DNA of 64,000 bases. Source: Aspergillus flavus (taxonomy: Eukaryota > Ascomycota > Eurotiomycetes > Eurotiales > Aspergillaceae). The first letter of the stretch is position 1; every line of letters begins with the position of its first letter. A program made the position numbers and the translations under genes. The notes beneath the pieces were generated by a model. The model did no database searches and was not told the DNA's origin. It saw only the letters and a list, made by a program, of their open reading frames with translations. The stretch is from NCBI RefSeq assembly GCF_009017415.1, contig NC_092404.1, forward strand, positions 1,054,001-1,118,000, in the 5' to 3' direction. Of this stretch, positions 46,591 to 57,529 are shown piece after piece.

Positions 46591-47854
46591 TTTGACTAGC
46601 CAGTGCGAGGTTACCACTTATGATTTCTAGAGATGATATTGGTTGCCTCTGGGGAACAGCGGCGAGCAAGACCTGATTTATAGATAATTCAACAGGGGGA
46701 ATTCTAGCATCCGACTTGGTTTCTCCTGCAAGGGCGAATTCCACAGGATAGGTTCTAGGCAAGAATAAGAATGTAGTGTGAGAAATAGAACTATCTCTGT
46801 TATACCCCATTCATCCCAGCCTACTTCGGTAGTAAGTAGAAAGCAATAGGGTTCATTGGACTGTGGCCGCCAGGCGTGCCATGTAACCTACGAGAACACT
46901 TCATCTGGCAACTCCATTCTTTCTGGTTTTGAATCAAGGATCATTGCAATCCGTAAGGGGCTCCAAAAAAGCTTTATGCGTGGCTCTACGAGGCAAAGAA
47001 TGTGTGGTTCTACCCTTCAGCTCGGATGCATTGGTCCCAATGAGGCAGTTACCACACCTTCAAGGTTATACTTCCTGAAATGGAATAGTGTCTCAGACTG
47101 CAATGACTTAAGAACCAATCAAAGAAGGCTCGTGATCACAATCATTGCTTGGATGGACTTCGTGAGCAAAATACAACAGTACCTGCTCATATTGGAATGG
47201 TGGCGCTAGGCTCGCTTGCCCATAACACACAGCCTATCTTGATCACAGGCGACTGTAAGTTCTCATGCATGATGATGACAGCCTACTGGCTGAAGACTAT
47301 ATGATTTATAATTAATGTACTACTCATCTAATGGCAGTCTAAAGCCCGACAGTGACGCGAATATAGATCTCGAAGAGAAGCTTGTTACTACCTAAATATC
47401 TATTATATTAGTGATTACAGTTGTTATTACTATTTCTGGGTTAGAAGTTGTCAGAATTGGAGACGGTAACATCCATACGATTCTCTACTATAGTTATATA
47501 GTTGTATTGAAAACTAAACCGTTCCAAAATTCATATGAGAAGGTGATAGTAACGTATGTGGAAGGGCAAATGGCCCTTATTATATGCCCCGCTCAGTCTA
47601 TGTGGTAAGATTTCGACTAATCTGACTGGCCTGGAGTGAACACTGTACCACCCTGGGGGATCCTAGTCTTCCGTGAGGACCTGATCTGATGGGGCTTTAT
47701 TAGAGATTTACGGAGTAGAAGAATAGATTTATGACTGGATTCCAAGAATAAATATGAGTCGTGAACATCGTGTTTCAAAGGAGATATCCAGCAAAGTTGA
47801 CCGAAAACGAATATACTGCCCCTCTTCCAAAGGCAATGTCGGACGGATCTTGCA
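46591..47854. other. 1.3 kb spacer upstream of the dynamin-like gene
   Basis: No gene was seen. It holds the dynamin-like promoter and, at its right end, the downstream flank of the coiled-coil gene, with the sequence repeated at 43.3 kb. Confidence 0.4.
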
Positions 47855-49410
47855 TTAACCTCCCCTGGATACCCGACTCTGTCTGGTTTGAGATTCATGT
47901 CTCTTGCGCGTATTCAGATGCTGCGTGAATGATTTCTCGTTTCTCGGGGATCTGGAGAGGTTATGGTTGTACCTGGGTACTTCTCGGAGGATAACTGCGC
48001 TTTCTTCGTTGGGCATGGTACGTTCGACGTCGAGCCATTTGCTTGGGGTTTGTCTTATAGACTCGCTGTCTGCCTGTAGCATAGATCCCTTGTGGAGCGG
48101 CGATGCCTCCCCGGGAGTGATAAAATGGGGAAACAGGACCAAAACAGGGTGTCCACGAAGGTCCGCACCCTTGCCTGTATTAGACCTTCCGGCTTCAGCA
48201 CAGAGGTGTCCATCAGAAATTGTTGTCACCCATTTAGAGCTCCGTTGCACTTTGCCCCACAAATCGGCTGCATTTTGGAGAAAATGACGGAGTTCGTCCT
48301 CGAACCCAGTACGGCCCCGCTCTAGTAAGGGCTCAACTATGTCGACAACCTCGAAGACAACGCTCTCAATGTTTTCGTCCACCTGCCTCTGTTCATCTGA
48401 TTCAAACACCTTTACTAGAAGTGCACGTAGTAATGCTTTCTCCTGAGATGTAATTTGATTGCACTGGTCAAGGACACAGCTCATTGGCATCCGGCTAGCT
48501 GGTGCTTCAAGACACAATGACTGGAATATATCGCGGGAGAGACGGCTAGAAATTAGGGATTGCACGCAGGAAGCACGGAGCTTTTTAGATTGTCCAATAG
48601 CAGGCGTAGGAAACATCGAAAAAGGATTCGGTGGTGTACGTGCTTTCCACTGGACTTGCTGAATGGTAGGGATTACCTTATTTATTGAATTTTGTTAGAG
48701 ATCGGTATCAAAGCACAACGTAAGTGATGGAGAATATACCTGGCTGATATCAGTCGGAAAATCCTTGTAGAAATATTTCTGAACCATGTCGCGCAAGGCC
48801 ACCTCGAGCTCTTTGATGTTCTGTATCCTAGCCTATATGAGCCTATAAATAATCTCGGCAGGATATATGAAGCGGGCACTTACAGATCAGGACCAAAGTC
48901 CTCCAGTTGAGTCGCCCGTTTCAATTCTTCAACTTCTTGTTGACTCTGTGCAAGGCGCCCTTGTAGACCGACGATTGTCGTATCCTTTTCTCCTAGTTCG
49001 GTACGGACCCGGCGAAGCTGCTCGTCTTGATTCCGGACCTTTCTTGATAGATCGTGTAACTGGGCGTCGCGACTCGTTTCTGCATCCTCCCTCGTTTTCT
49101 GTAACTGGGCCAGAAGCTCCTTCTCTTTCTCCACCCAGCCTTTGACCCGCTCTTCCAGGAAGTCACTCAGATGTGCCTTTTCAGTCAATAATGTTTGTTG
49201 CTTCTGACGCTCTTCCTCCAATTGCCGTTTGTGATCCTCTACTGTCGAATGTGCGGCCTTGAGTTGGTTCTCAAGCTCTGTGTTTTTATGTTGTAGTTCT
49301 TCGTGGGTTTTAAAAGATTTGGAATGATATATCACGTCTTCCGCTGCTGCCTGCAGAGCCTTGATGGAGGACCAAAAGGATTTGTCCTTTGACTTATCTT
49401 TGGGCGTCAT
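47855..49410 (-). CDS. Coiled-coil protein of unknown function
   Basis: Exons 49410-48884, 48827-48740 and 48676-47855 join in phase to 478 residues. ATG 49408-49410 begins MTPKDKSKDKSFW. About residues 25-170 are a long Glu/Gln/Lys/Leu coiled coil (ELQHKNTELENQLK, EEERQKQQTLL, REDAETSRDAQL). A short conserved block KELEVALRDMVQKYFYKDFP follows, then a more globular C-terminal half (RTPPNPFSMFPTPAIGQSKKLRASCVQ; RTGFEDELRHFLQNAADLWGKVQRS). I do not recognise the family. It lies between the dynamin-like and HerA-like genes on the same strand, so the three may work together, possibly as scaffold. Its last codons and 3' flank recur at 43.3 kb. Confidence 0.7.
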
Positions 49411-50735
49411 TTTGAATATAGATAAATGACTATTGGATATCACGTTTGCTTCCGATCACGATCATGAGGGATTGCACCCCTTTTTAAGCCATGGCCTACC
49501 TTGAGAGTATGCAAATTACATCTCTGGTAAATCCATTTGTTCCGACCTGCTACGACGACATTCATTTATGCAAGGCAAAGCTTTGCGTCGAAAGTTCTCC
49601 AGGATCGCGTGAGGCCCATATGCAAGGACATTGGCGGTCAGAACTTTCCATCCCCTTGCGTTGCAAATATAACATGGAGTCGCTTTGTGATCACCTAGCA
49701 TATCAGCAAAGACGGGGAGAGACGGCCCATTGTTGAAGCAGCTAGATAGGCACACTTTTGCTGGCACAGTGTTTCGGAATACTTTTTCTGTCATCATATC
49801 GAGTCTACCTTATATCCAGGTATTATAGGGATGCCTTCGTTCTATGACCTCCACCTAGTGTTGGATACTATTTGCCTCAATTTTCTATTGCACCACCCAT
49901 TTGTATACTATCCCTTCTCCTTGCTCATCAAATATGACACCCAGCCCGTGCTGTATTGTTGGCTGCCTACGATCTCAGGCGAGGGGTTACAGGAGCAGAC
50001 ATATGACATCCTCATTCTATCTGGAGGCAGCCTTGCAAGGAATAGGAATGTTATGAGTCGAGAAACTTGGGTTTTGGAGTTTTTCCATAGGCTACATATC
50101 GGAGGCCTGCAATTGTGGTCGCTTTGCAGCAACATCTTACCTCCCTAGCTTGTACCACAAGTTTCTTCTCCTCGATGGAAAATAGCACCTGCAGGTTAGA
50201 CTCATGATCCAATATGTAGATATAGTCAGGTTGCCATTGGAGTTGGGAGATGTATACTCTTGGATTGGGTTAAAGATGACACGCGTCGTGTACTGATGCT
50301 GATGCAAGCTATTCCTCCAATGTAAGGCAACGAATCCACGCCTTGCAGTGATAGACCTTGGATATAGTGCGAAAGGAATTATGCTTAAATAGAGCAGATT
50401 TGTGGAAGCTTTCTTTTCAATTATTGATGTAGGCCACTTACAAATTGAGTCTGACTATAGCTTGGTATGGGACTACTAGCGAATCGCGTTCAAGTTTGGC
50501 ATTCATATCACTGCACTGAGTGAAAAAGTGCAACACGGATAAGTGAGCAAGGCTTGACATGATCAAAATAATCCCCTCGGAGCACCCTTCTACTTGGGTG
50601 GATAGAAATCTTTCGGATGCGTAGCAACCTTGCTTCGAACGCCACCAGCATGTACCTGAAATGGTCAATTTTCCTTCACTGTAAAGTTGAAAGCTACATG
50701 GAGCCACACAAATCAAGACACAGAAAGTCTGGTGA
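49411..50735. other. 1.3 kb spacer, no gene seen
   Basis: It holds the promoter of the coiled-coil gene and the 3' flank of the HerA-like gene. Short reading frames here lack support. Confidence 0.4.
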
Positions 50736-52482
50736 TCAAACCGAAAGGACACTCTTTCCACCATCAGAGGTCAATCGTTCCCGGACTTTTATAGGCAAGA
50801 AGTCGGAACCAAGTCGGTGAAACTCCACCCGGCCATCCTCCAGTGTTCCAACCTTGACAATAGCGCTCGGCGCAAATAACAATGCTTCGCCAACGCGAAG
50901 ACGGACAATAATGTCAAACGCCGAGGGAGACTCCTTCTCATCCCCCGGTTCTTCCACCTCGCTGCCATTATTGCCAAAGCCACTCTTTGAAGAGAAAAGG
51001 TTGCATGCAGCTGCGGCAAGATGCTTTTGCAACGTTCGGAGCCATTCGGGGGAGGTAAATCGATGAACAATTGTAACAGAGCATAGATTCAACAAATCGG
51101 TCGAGATTGTCGGCTCTTGGGTAGAGATGATAACTCGTGTTCCAAGGTGTCGTTGAAGACGAACTGCTGATAGTAGTGTTTCTGTGAAAATCTGGGCCTC
51201 TGCAGAGGAGTTCATATACTTTACGCTTATTAGAAACATCCCTAAGCCTGGCAGAGTTGCATACCTTATGTGCTTCGTCAAGTGCAACCACCCGACCAAT
51301 GGTTGGGTCTTGTTCGAGGAAGATCCCCAGGCAAATATTGAAAAGCGAGCAGGCCGTTTCTGGGGATATACATGGACATGACATATCAACAATAGTTAAG
51401 CGACCAGGCTATATGCTTTAGCAGATACCGAGGGCGAAATGAATTCCCGACTTACCACTGGATCCCATATTGAGCTCTTTGTCACCTTTCTTTCCTTTGA
51501 CCTGGACATTTGTACTTGCTCTTGAGGCATAAAACTCTCTAGAGTATCGAGTCTCTGCTTCAAAGGTACCAGCTGATCCCGAGTCAGCCCACAACGCAGG
51601 ATTCTATCCTTGAACTCTTGATAATTGAATAGTGTCCCTGACTCCTGTTGTATTATCCGTAGTTCACGAAGGACTCGTTTCACCGTATGTATATATAGTG
51701 GTATCTGCCCGTCTTTCTGTCCGATAGCCATCAAATCCATCATCCGTTTCGTGTTCAAATGATTCTGGTCCAGTTGTAATGGATCAACTGGTATATTGAA
51801 CCTCGAATAGTAGCCCTATATCCTCTATGTTATGATCATTATCTATTATATCACGTTGTACAAAGCTTACCCGTATAGTGTGAATATTTGTGGGGGAGCA
51901 AAGTACTCGGACATGCACATCTGGGTGTGATGACAAGAAGGATGCCTCACAGGGGGATCCCACTGTGTCACTGATAAACGTATCATAATGGAAGACTAGT
52001 CCTGTTAGCGGGTTCGGCAACCTGCCGGCCTTTGAGGGTATCAGGCAGTTTTCCAAAAGGCATGACAATGTATGGCTCTTTCCGGAACCCTGGGAGCCAC
52101 ATATAAAGACGCTGGAAGGGTGTGAAACATTGAAGAGTAGTCGAGGATCCTTATCCAAGCTCGCGATAGGAGAGGCACGCTTTGGACGAAGATCTTGCAA
52201 AAGGGGCCTTGAACCGGCCAATAACCCAAACTGCGGGATCTTTGGCTTATCTTGACCATTTCCCAGGTTTGCATGACAAGCTAAAACACTGCTTGAGATG
52301 ATAGGTGCATACGCCGATTCATCTGAGACCACTTCGCCTCCATGACCGGATTTAAGAAGGCTTAGATGATATCGTATGACGTCGTCGGAGAATATTGGAT
52401 CATTCAGAGCTCCATCTGATAAAGGAGAAATGGTTTTGGTGGTCCCAGATGTTGAGCTAGTAAAATCCTCAATTGAACCCAT
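50736..52482 (-). CDS. HerA/FtsK-like P-loop ATPase
   Basis: Exons 52482-51871, 51815-51456, 51408-51265 and 51218-50736 join in phase to 532 residues. Walker A is GSQGSGKS (129-136, in SSVFICGSQGSGKSHTLS). Walker B with the catalytic Glu is VVALDEAHKY (D368, E369). A sensor-like Gln follows in RVIISTQEPT, then the HerA-type segment ISTDLLNLCSVTIVHRFTSPEW. This order (Walker A, DEAH, TQ-P, IIHR) is that of the HerA/FtsK superfamily, which pumps or translocates DNA. In prokaryotes HerA ATPases pair with nucleases and defence effectors. I see no N-terminal HAS barrel, so this may be a distinct fungal branch. No nuclease is adjacent. The intervening 51456-51815 exon (VKRVLRELRIIQQESG) fits a helical insert. 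Confidence 0.7.
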
Positions 52483-54189
52483 GTCTGTAGGCGGTTGATC
52501 CTCCGTAAGATATATGATGTATACTCGGATATGGGGGAAATGATGAGGTTTTCAAAAGTAGATTTCTGGGCCATTGGCCGGGTTGATGCTTTATGTAAAT
52601 ACATTAGTTGGTAGCTCATGATACATTAGGGCCATCAGTATCCACCACGTATGATGCCCTGCATAGTTATCCGAACCCCTTCCTACCTCATATTGTAACT
52701 GGCGACTAGAATGTAATAATGTGTCGGTAGAAGAAGTATGGACTAGATCGGCATACCATCCATGGCTTACTCGCATATAGCGTTGGAGGGGCATTGTTGC
52801 ATCATGCAGGATTTAAACGAGATGTCTCTCCGAGAGATTCCTTTGAATGAGGTAATCTATTCCATTCTGTAGGTTTACGGTACAGGGTACTGTATTGGGC
52901 TCTTACACTGTGTCTTTCCCAGTATGATGAATGCCGTAATGGATGGGGAGGAATTGCGGGCTTATGTCCCGTACTTTCCAGACGCCTCACCGTTGTAAAG
53001 CATAAATGCGGATCCCCCTAGTTATGGGGTTTGGTATGCACCCTATAGCCTGCAAAGTACTAAATCCACCGAGGTATTCATAGTACCTTTGATAAAGAGC
53101 AGCCCTGCGCAGTCAGTAGGCATCAAAAGATTTGAGATCTAGTTTTTGCATGAATGGAACAGCGAGGATTGTACCGATTCCACCCCCTTACTGTTCTTGT
53201 CGAAATACTGTAGTTGGGATCGTCACCTTCTAAGCCTAGAGTAGCAGTAGCTAGCAAGAATGGAAGCTCTATCCCTTCCTCGGGTAATGTTAGAGTGCAT
53301 CTAACCATGTCTTGGCTTTGCGGCAATTCCACTGTGCCACTTCCCAAAAAGGTGGTTTCCGCCTTGTGGGTGTTTTATGCCCCAAACAAGTATAGAGTTG
53401 CCAGCTAAGGTTCCTGAAAGCTATCGGCATGGAACACACACGTCCTAGGAGATAAAATGATAGTGAATTAGAGGGAAAATATAGAATATTCCGGGTAATT
53501 AGTCGTTGGATTAACAACATTTTGGCGTGAGAGGTTGACCATCCCAGCCATTACAGCAATTGATATCTCTGTCGCTACTGTTCAGAATTGAAACGGAGAA
53601 TATTGTCAGTGATAAGAACAGATCCCCGGCTACCTAGCATACTGATAATATACTGAGCTATAGCATGTTGCTTTGCAAGTAAATTTGTATTTCTAATTTC
53701 ATCCAACCACGTGACAAAAATCGATTGCTGATAGTCCTCGAGAGGCTTTTCTCGGGACTGGACACTTTTTCGTAGCTTGATATGATGGAACGGCTTACAT
53801 GTGAATCAGATTCTTATCAGGAGGGGCTTAAGGCGCTTGGTAATTTCTTATAGTTCTCGACAGGGCTTCTATCGCTGTAAATGATGGTGAGTTACTGCCC
53901 TGAAATAAAGCCTCGAGATATAGCTGAGCTTTCTGATCTGTGTTCTTGCACTGACTTGAAAAAGAAAGTAGATATTGACACGTACTACTACCACAGCACG
54001 AGGGCCCAAGATATGAAGGGTAAGAAATAATAGACTAGTCCCAAATTCCCATCTGCACCCCGTGAATTACCCAAATAGTGTTTCCCATGCCTTTCCTCAC
54101 CTCACTATCATCGTCACCTAATACCGGCTCATCATGCACTTGTATCTTTCCTTGAGCCACTTGTCAACTTCCTTCTTCATAGTGGGGAT
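52483..54189. other. 1.7 kb spacer, no gene seen
   Basis: Only short frames with no recognisable family. This may be the right edge of the accessory island. Confidence 0.4.
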
Positions 54190-54931
54190 ATAAAATACGT
54201 TTGGCTGCAATTCATGACATATGCAGGAGACAACTTGATCCGAATGACTCCGGTTTCCAGTAGATTGAAATGGTTAAACACAATAAACCATTCTCTGCCC
54301 CCAAAGATCAGATCAACATCGTCCCCAACAGGGGTCTCCCTGAAGGACGTTCTTTGAGCGGTTCGGTCTATCTCAAGCCAGACATCCTATCCATCCGTCG
54401 CCGATCAGATCCCGACCAAGCCAGAGCTGTTGCTATGCATTGGTGGGTGTACCAGGATGGATTACCCGTGGAGCAATGCGCTCGGTCAAAGCTGCAAAGC
54501 CTAACAGACCGGATCCAGCAGGAAACCAGGTTCTCTATATTAGTCGGGTTTGGAGTGGGGTTGATTCAAATGCAACCTGTGACCACCAACCCAGAAGTGC
54601 AATATGAACCTAATAACACGATCATTTCTTGACCAACTATGACGGCGAGTGATGAGACACTTCTGGAAATTCCTTAAGACGTTGAAGCCACGCCGAAGGA
54701 TATCGTGATCGAGATTGAGCAACTTCATGCGGACGCGGCTCTGGGGCAATGAACTTCTTTTTGCTCGCAGAAAGGCCATTGGAAGCCGTTGATCGCCTGG
54801 CCATCACTCGCCAGACTATCATGAGAGTTGCACGTGAACATGATATTCATACAACATTCCATTTACGATCTGTTCCTGGTACGGCCGGCAATGGGGCCCA
54901 TGGGCATTTGTTACGGAGAGGAGATGAATAA
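54190..54931 (+). pseudogene. Glutamine-synthetase-like (FluG/GS type) relic
   Basis: Fragments of the catalytic domain can be read in three frames: IKYVWLQFMTYAGDN with LIRMTPV near 54190-54260; KPFSAPKDQINIVPNRGLPEGRSL with KPDILSIRRRSDPDQARAVAMHWWVYQDG and QCARSKLQSLTDRIQ (54270-54632); IEIEQLHADAALGQ (to TGA near 54750); and RPLEAVDRLAITRQTIMRVAREHDI with SVPGTAGNGAHGH (to 54931). The order matches GS (conserved E-Q-x-H-A-x-x-A-x-G-Q-(F/Y)-E). Several frameshifts and in-frame stops break it, and the Mg/Glu-binding residues cannot all be restored. It lies 223 bp before the 5S gene. Confidence 0.75.
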
Positions 54932-55153
54932 CCATTTCTGATATTGAACTTTGTGCTCGCCCCACAACACAGACAACAACTCCACCACCTCCGCCCTGTC
55001 CTTCCGCACTGGTTCTCCTTTGCTCTTCCCGGTCTCGGACTCTCTCCTAGGCCTTTGCCATCTGCACGGGTGGCGAGTATCCCTTTCTGAATCTCATTAC
55101 CAATCTCCTGTATAGTACTACTCTATATAAACCTTTGCATACAAAAATCTGCT
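54932..55153. other. Spacer before the 5S rRNA gene
   Basis: It carries a TATATAA element near 55121, about 30 nt upstream of the 5S start, which could be a Pol III upstream element. There is no gene. Confidence 0.35.
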
Positions 55154-55272
55154 ACATACGACCATAGGGTGTGGAGAACAGGGCTTCCCGTCCGCTCAGC
55201 CGTACTTAAGCCACACGCCGGGAGGTTAGTAGTTGGGTGGGTGACCACCAGCGAATCCCTCCTGTTGTATGT
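55154..55272 (+). rRNA. 5S ribosomal RNA gene
   Basis: The 119 nt from ACATACGACCATAGGG to CCTGTTGTATGT follow the fungal 5S plan. The ends pair in helix I (ACATACGAC with GTTGTATGT). The internal control region (GTAGTTGGGTGGGTGACCAC) is present, and the sequence is close to known Aspergillus 5S. It is a dispersed copy, as is normal in filamentous ascomycetes. A run of nine T at 55281-55289 is the Pol III terminator. Confidence 0.9.
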
Positions 55273-55280
55273 GTTTCTTA

Positions 55281-55289
55281 TTTTTTTTT
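55281..55289 (+). terminator. Pol III T-run terminator of the 5S gene
   Basis: Nine consecutive T, eight bases after the 5S 3' end. Confidence 0.75.
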
Positions 55290-55330
55290 CTCATCGTTGT
55301 GTTGTTTATTGCTTTGCCAGCCAGGTGGTC

Positions 55331-57529
55331 CTAACTGCTATCCTCGGCATGCTGGAATGGATATCCGTATTTCGTAAATACGTCGCACCCAACCGATTTG
55401 GCCGGATTTCGAATATGATCTGGCGCTATATCGAGTGAGCAGAGGCTGTCAGCGTCAGTCCGATATTCAGGTATATGATATCCAGAAGTGCCAAAAACAT
55501 CGAAACTGGAAGAGTAAGCCGGGCCGCGGATTTTGAGAAGTTCGGGGACGGGGTTCGGGTTACGGGTACGGAAGAACGAGCTGAAGATATCATTCAGTAT
55601 CTGGGAGTGACGGATATCTCGAGAGTCGTAGTATGGGTTAACATTCTGAGTCTTCGAGTTCAAGGTACCCCAGACAGGCAGGACGTCAGATGTATGGCAT
55701 GTGGCGTTATAGTTGGTATTGGGAGAGCAGACTTTTGGGGTATCGATAGTGGTTTGAACGTGGCCGTGTTGAATCTGGACGGTATAGATAACGGGAAGTA
55801 CTGTACGGGCACCGTGCTGGAGGAGATAGGCCTGAGGGCAGAACCATTTCGAGTGGGTGAGAGCGTTGGCACCGGTGTTTCGGAGACTGTCTAGGTCGCT
55901 GGAGTTGATAGGGAAGGCGTCTGAGTTTATAAGAGACTCGGCCAGACCAGCAGGATAGACAGCGTTGAAGAATAGGCCAAGTGCAACTTTCGTGTTGCCA
56001 AGTAAAGGAATATGGGGAACATAGCGATCCACGTATAGGGCAGCTTCATCGGCCACTGTAGTAAACATAATAGGGACAGCGTTAGGAAGACGATTAGTCG
56101 CAAGCAAGGTATGGAATTGATCGTCAATAATGCCTGAACCATGGTCATCGACAATAGGCATAAGTGGTGAGCTAGAAACCTGGAATTTCTTGGTATGCAG
56201 ATAGTCATCTCCTACAGCCTTCGCAATTTCATCCGATGCATGCATAAATTCGGTAGAATTGTCGAGATATTTAGCCGCAGGGACAGAACGCAGACAGGAC
56301 AACATGACAAGCTCATCAGAATCATCACATCCGACAGCCTTTGCAACCTTTGGGGTAATGATCTCTGTGTACACCTGACGTGAATACCAGGGTATATCCA
56401 GGGCAGCTGACTGCACAACTGCACCGGAGAAAAGGCCACTGGCGGCACTTGAAGACAGCATTGCAATTACGCTTTGGCCCCCAGCAGACTGGCCAAATAT
56501 AGTAACCTGTGAAGGATCTCCACCAAATGTTGTTATATGCTGTTGAACCCATTTTAAAGCCAATATTTGGTCCCGAGTACCGTAGCTCCCAGTAGTCAGT
56601 TTGTTTGTTGCAAGCCAGCCCAGGGCTCCAACCCGGTAATTGACAGTGACAACCACAATATCATTACGACTAGCAAAGTTACCACCGTCGTAGTCAATCA
56701 TAGCCGTACTACCTTTAGTGAATCCACCCCCGTAGAAGTAAACCGCAACAGGTCTGTGTGTAACATTCTTACCACGCTGGGCTGGTAGCACGGGGGTATA
56801 AATATTCAGGTAAAGGCAATCCTCGGAGATTCGACTGTTTTCAAGAGTTCCAAAGCCTGACTGTGATTGAATACAGGAGGCTGGTAGACTCGTTGCGTCG
56901 ATCTCCTTCTGTCCAGTATATGGTTGTGGAGGTGCGAACCGTAACTCATTGACTGGGGGATTCGCAAAAGGTATTCCCAAGAACCTAAAGGATCGAGCAT
57001 CACGATAGCCGGTTATATCATAGTCATCAAACGATACAGATAGCCGAGAAGACTTCACAGGTTCCCTGTGTTTGTCCTTAGTAGGGGGAGCACTGGAGGT
57101 GCAAAGTGTCGGAAGTTTTCTATGGCAAGGTAGCGGAATAGCAGCCTTGTCTTTCTGAGAATATGCTGTGCAGGCATGCCCAGAGGTACCAGATGAACCT
57201 ACCCACAGTGTAGAGTACGGCTGCAGGTCCTGGATATGGACGAGATAGTCGAGTTCGTAGCCCAATTCGGTGCGATTGAGCTCAGATGTATCCTGGAAAG
57301 GGTAGAGACTTTCTCCAATGGCACCGCATCTAGCGTGTGCCTCAGCGTTGCTCAGAGGCTCATAGGACAGCACCGCTGCTGTTCCACTGTTCCAGGGGTC
57401 TAGGTAATTGTATTTCAAGGCCAGTAGTGTGCCTAGTGAGTCAATTCTAGGAGGAGCCTTGGGAGCTTCGCTACGCACAATAGCAAGTAAGCAAAACAAC
57501 GCAGCGACTGCAAGAGATTGGAAGTACAT
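55331..57529 (-). CDS. Secreted type-B carboxylesterase/lipase
   Basis: A single exon of 732 residues starts at ATG 57527-57529, not at the upstream TTG. Residues 1-20 (MYFQSLAVAALFCLLAIVRS) are a signal peptide. An unusual ~150-residue N-terminal segment with paired Cys precedes the alpha/beta-hydrolase domain. Typical motifs are SEDCLYLNIYTP (236-), the oxyanion GGG at 267-269 (VYFYGGGFTKGS), and the nucleophile elbow GQSAGG with Ser348. A Glu/Asp and a His of the triad are expected further on; exact positions were not fixed. It should hydrolyse ester bonds of lipids or aromatic esters outside the cell. Family members can also be cholinesterase-like. The 5S gene lies 59 bp beyond the stop. 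Confidence 0.9.
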   Translation of the reverse strand: MYFQSLAVAALFCLLAIVRSEAPKAPPRIDSLGTLLALKYNYLDPWNSGTAAVLSYEPLSNAEAHARCGAIGESLYPFQDTSELNRTELGYELDYLVHIQDLQPYSTLWVGSSGTSGHACTAYSQKDKAAIPLPCHRKLPTLCTSSAPPTKDKHREPVKSSRLSVSFDDYDITGYRDARSFRFLGIPFANPPVNELRFAPPQPYTGQKEIDATSLPASCIQSQSGFGTLENSRISEDCLYLNIYTPVLPAQRGKNVTHRPVAVYFYGGGFTKGSTAMIDYDGGNFASRNDIVVVTVNYRVGALGWLATNKLTTGSYGTRDQILALKWVQQHITTFGGDPSQVTIFGQSAGGQSVIAMLSSSAASGLFSGAVVQSAALDIPWYSRQVYTEIITPKVAKAVGCDDSDELVMLSCLRSVPAAKYLDNSTEFMHASDEIAKAVGDDYLHTKKFQVSSSPLMPIVDDHGSGIIDDQFHTLLATNRLPNAVPIMFTTVADEAALYVDRYVPHIPLLGNTKVALGLFFNAVYPAGLAESLINSDAFPINSSDLDSLRNTGANALTHSKWFCPQAYLLQHGARTVLPVIYTVQIQHGHVQTTIDTPKVCSPNTNYNATCHTSDVLPVWGTLNSKTQNVNPYYDSRDIRHSQILNDIFSSFFRTRNPNPVPELLKIRGPAYSSSFDVFGTSGYHIPEYRTDADSLCSLDIAPDHIRNPAKSVGCDVFTKYGYPFQHAEDSS

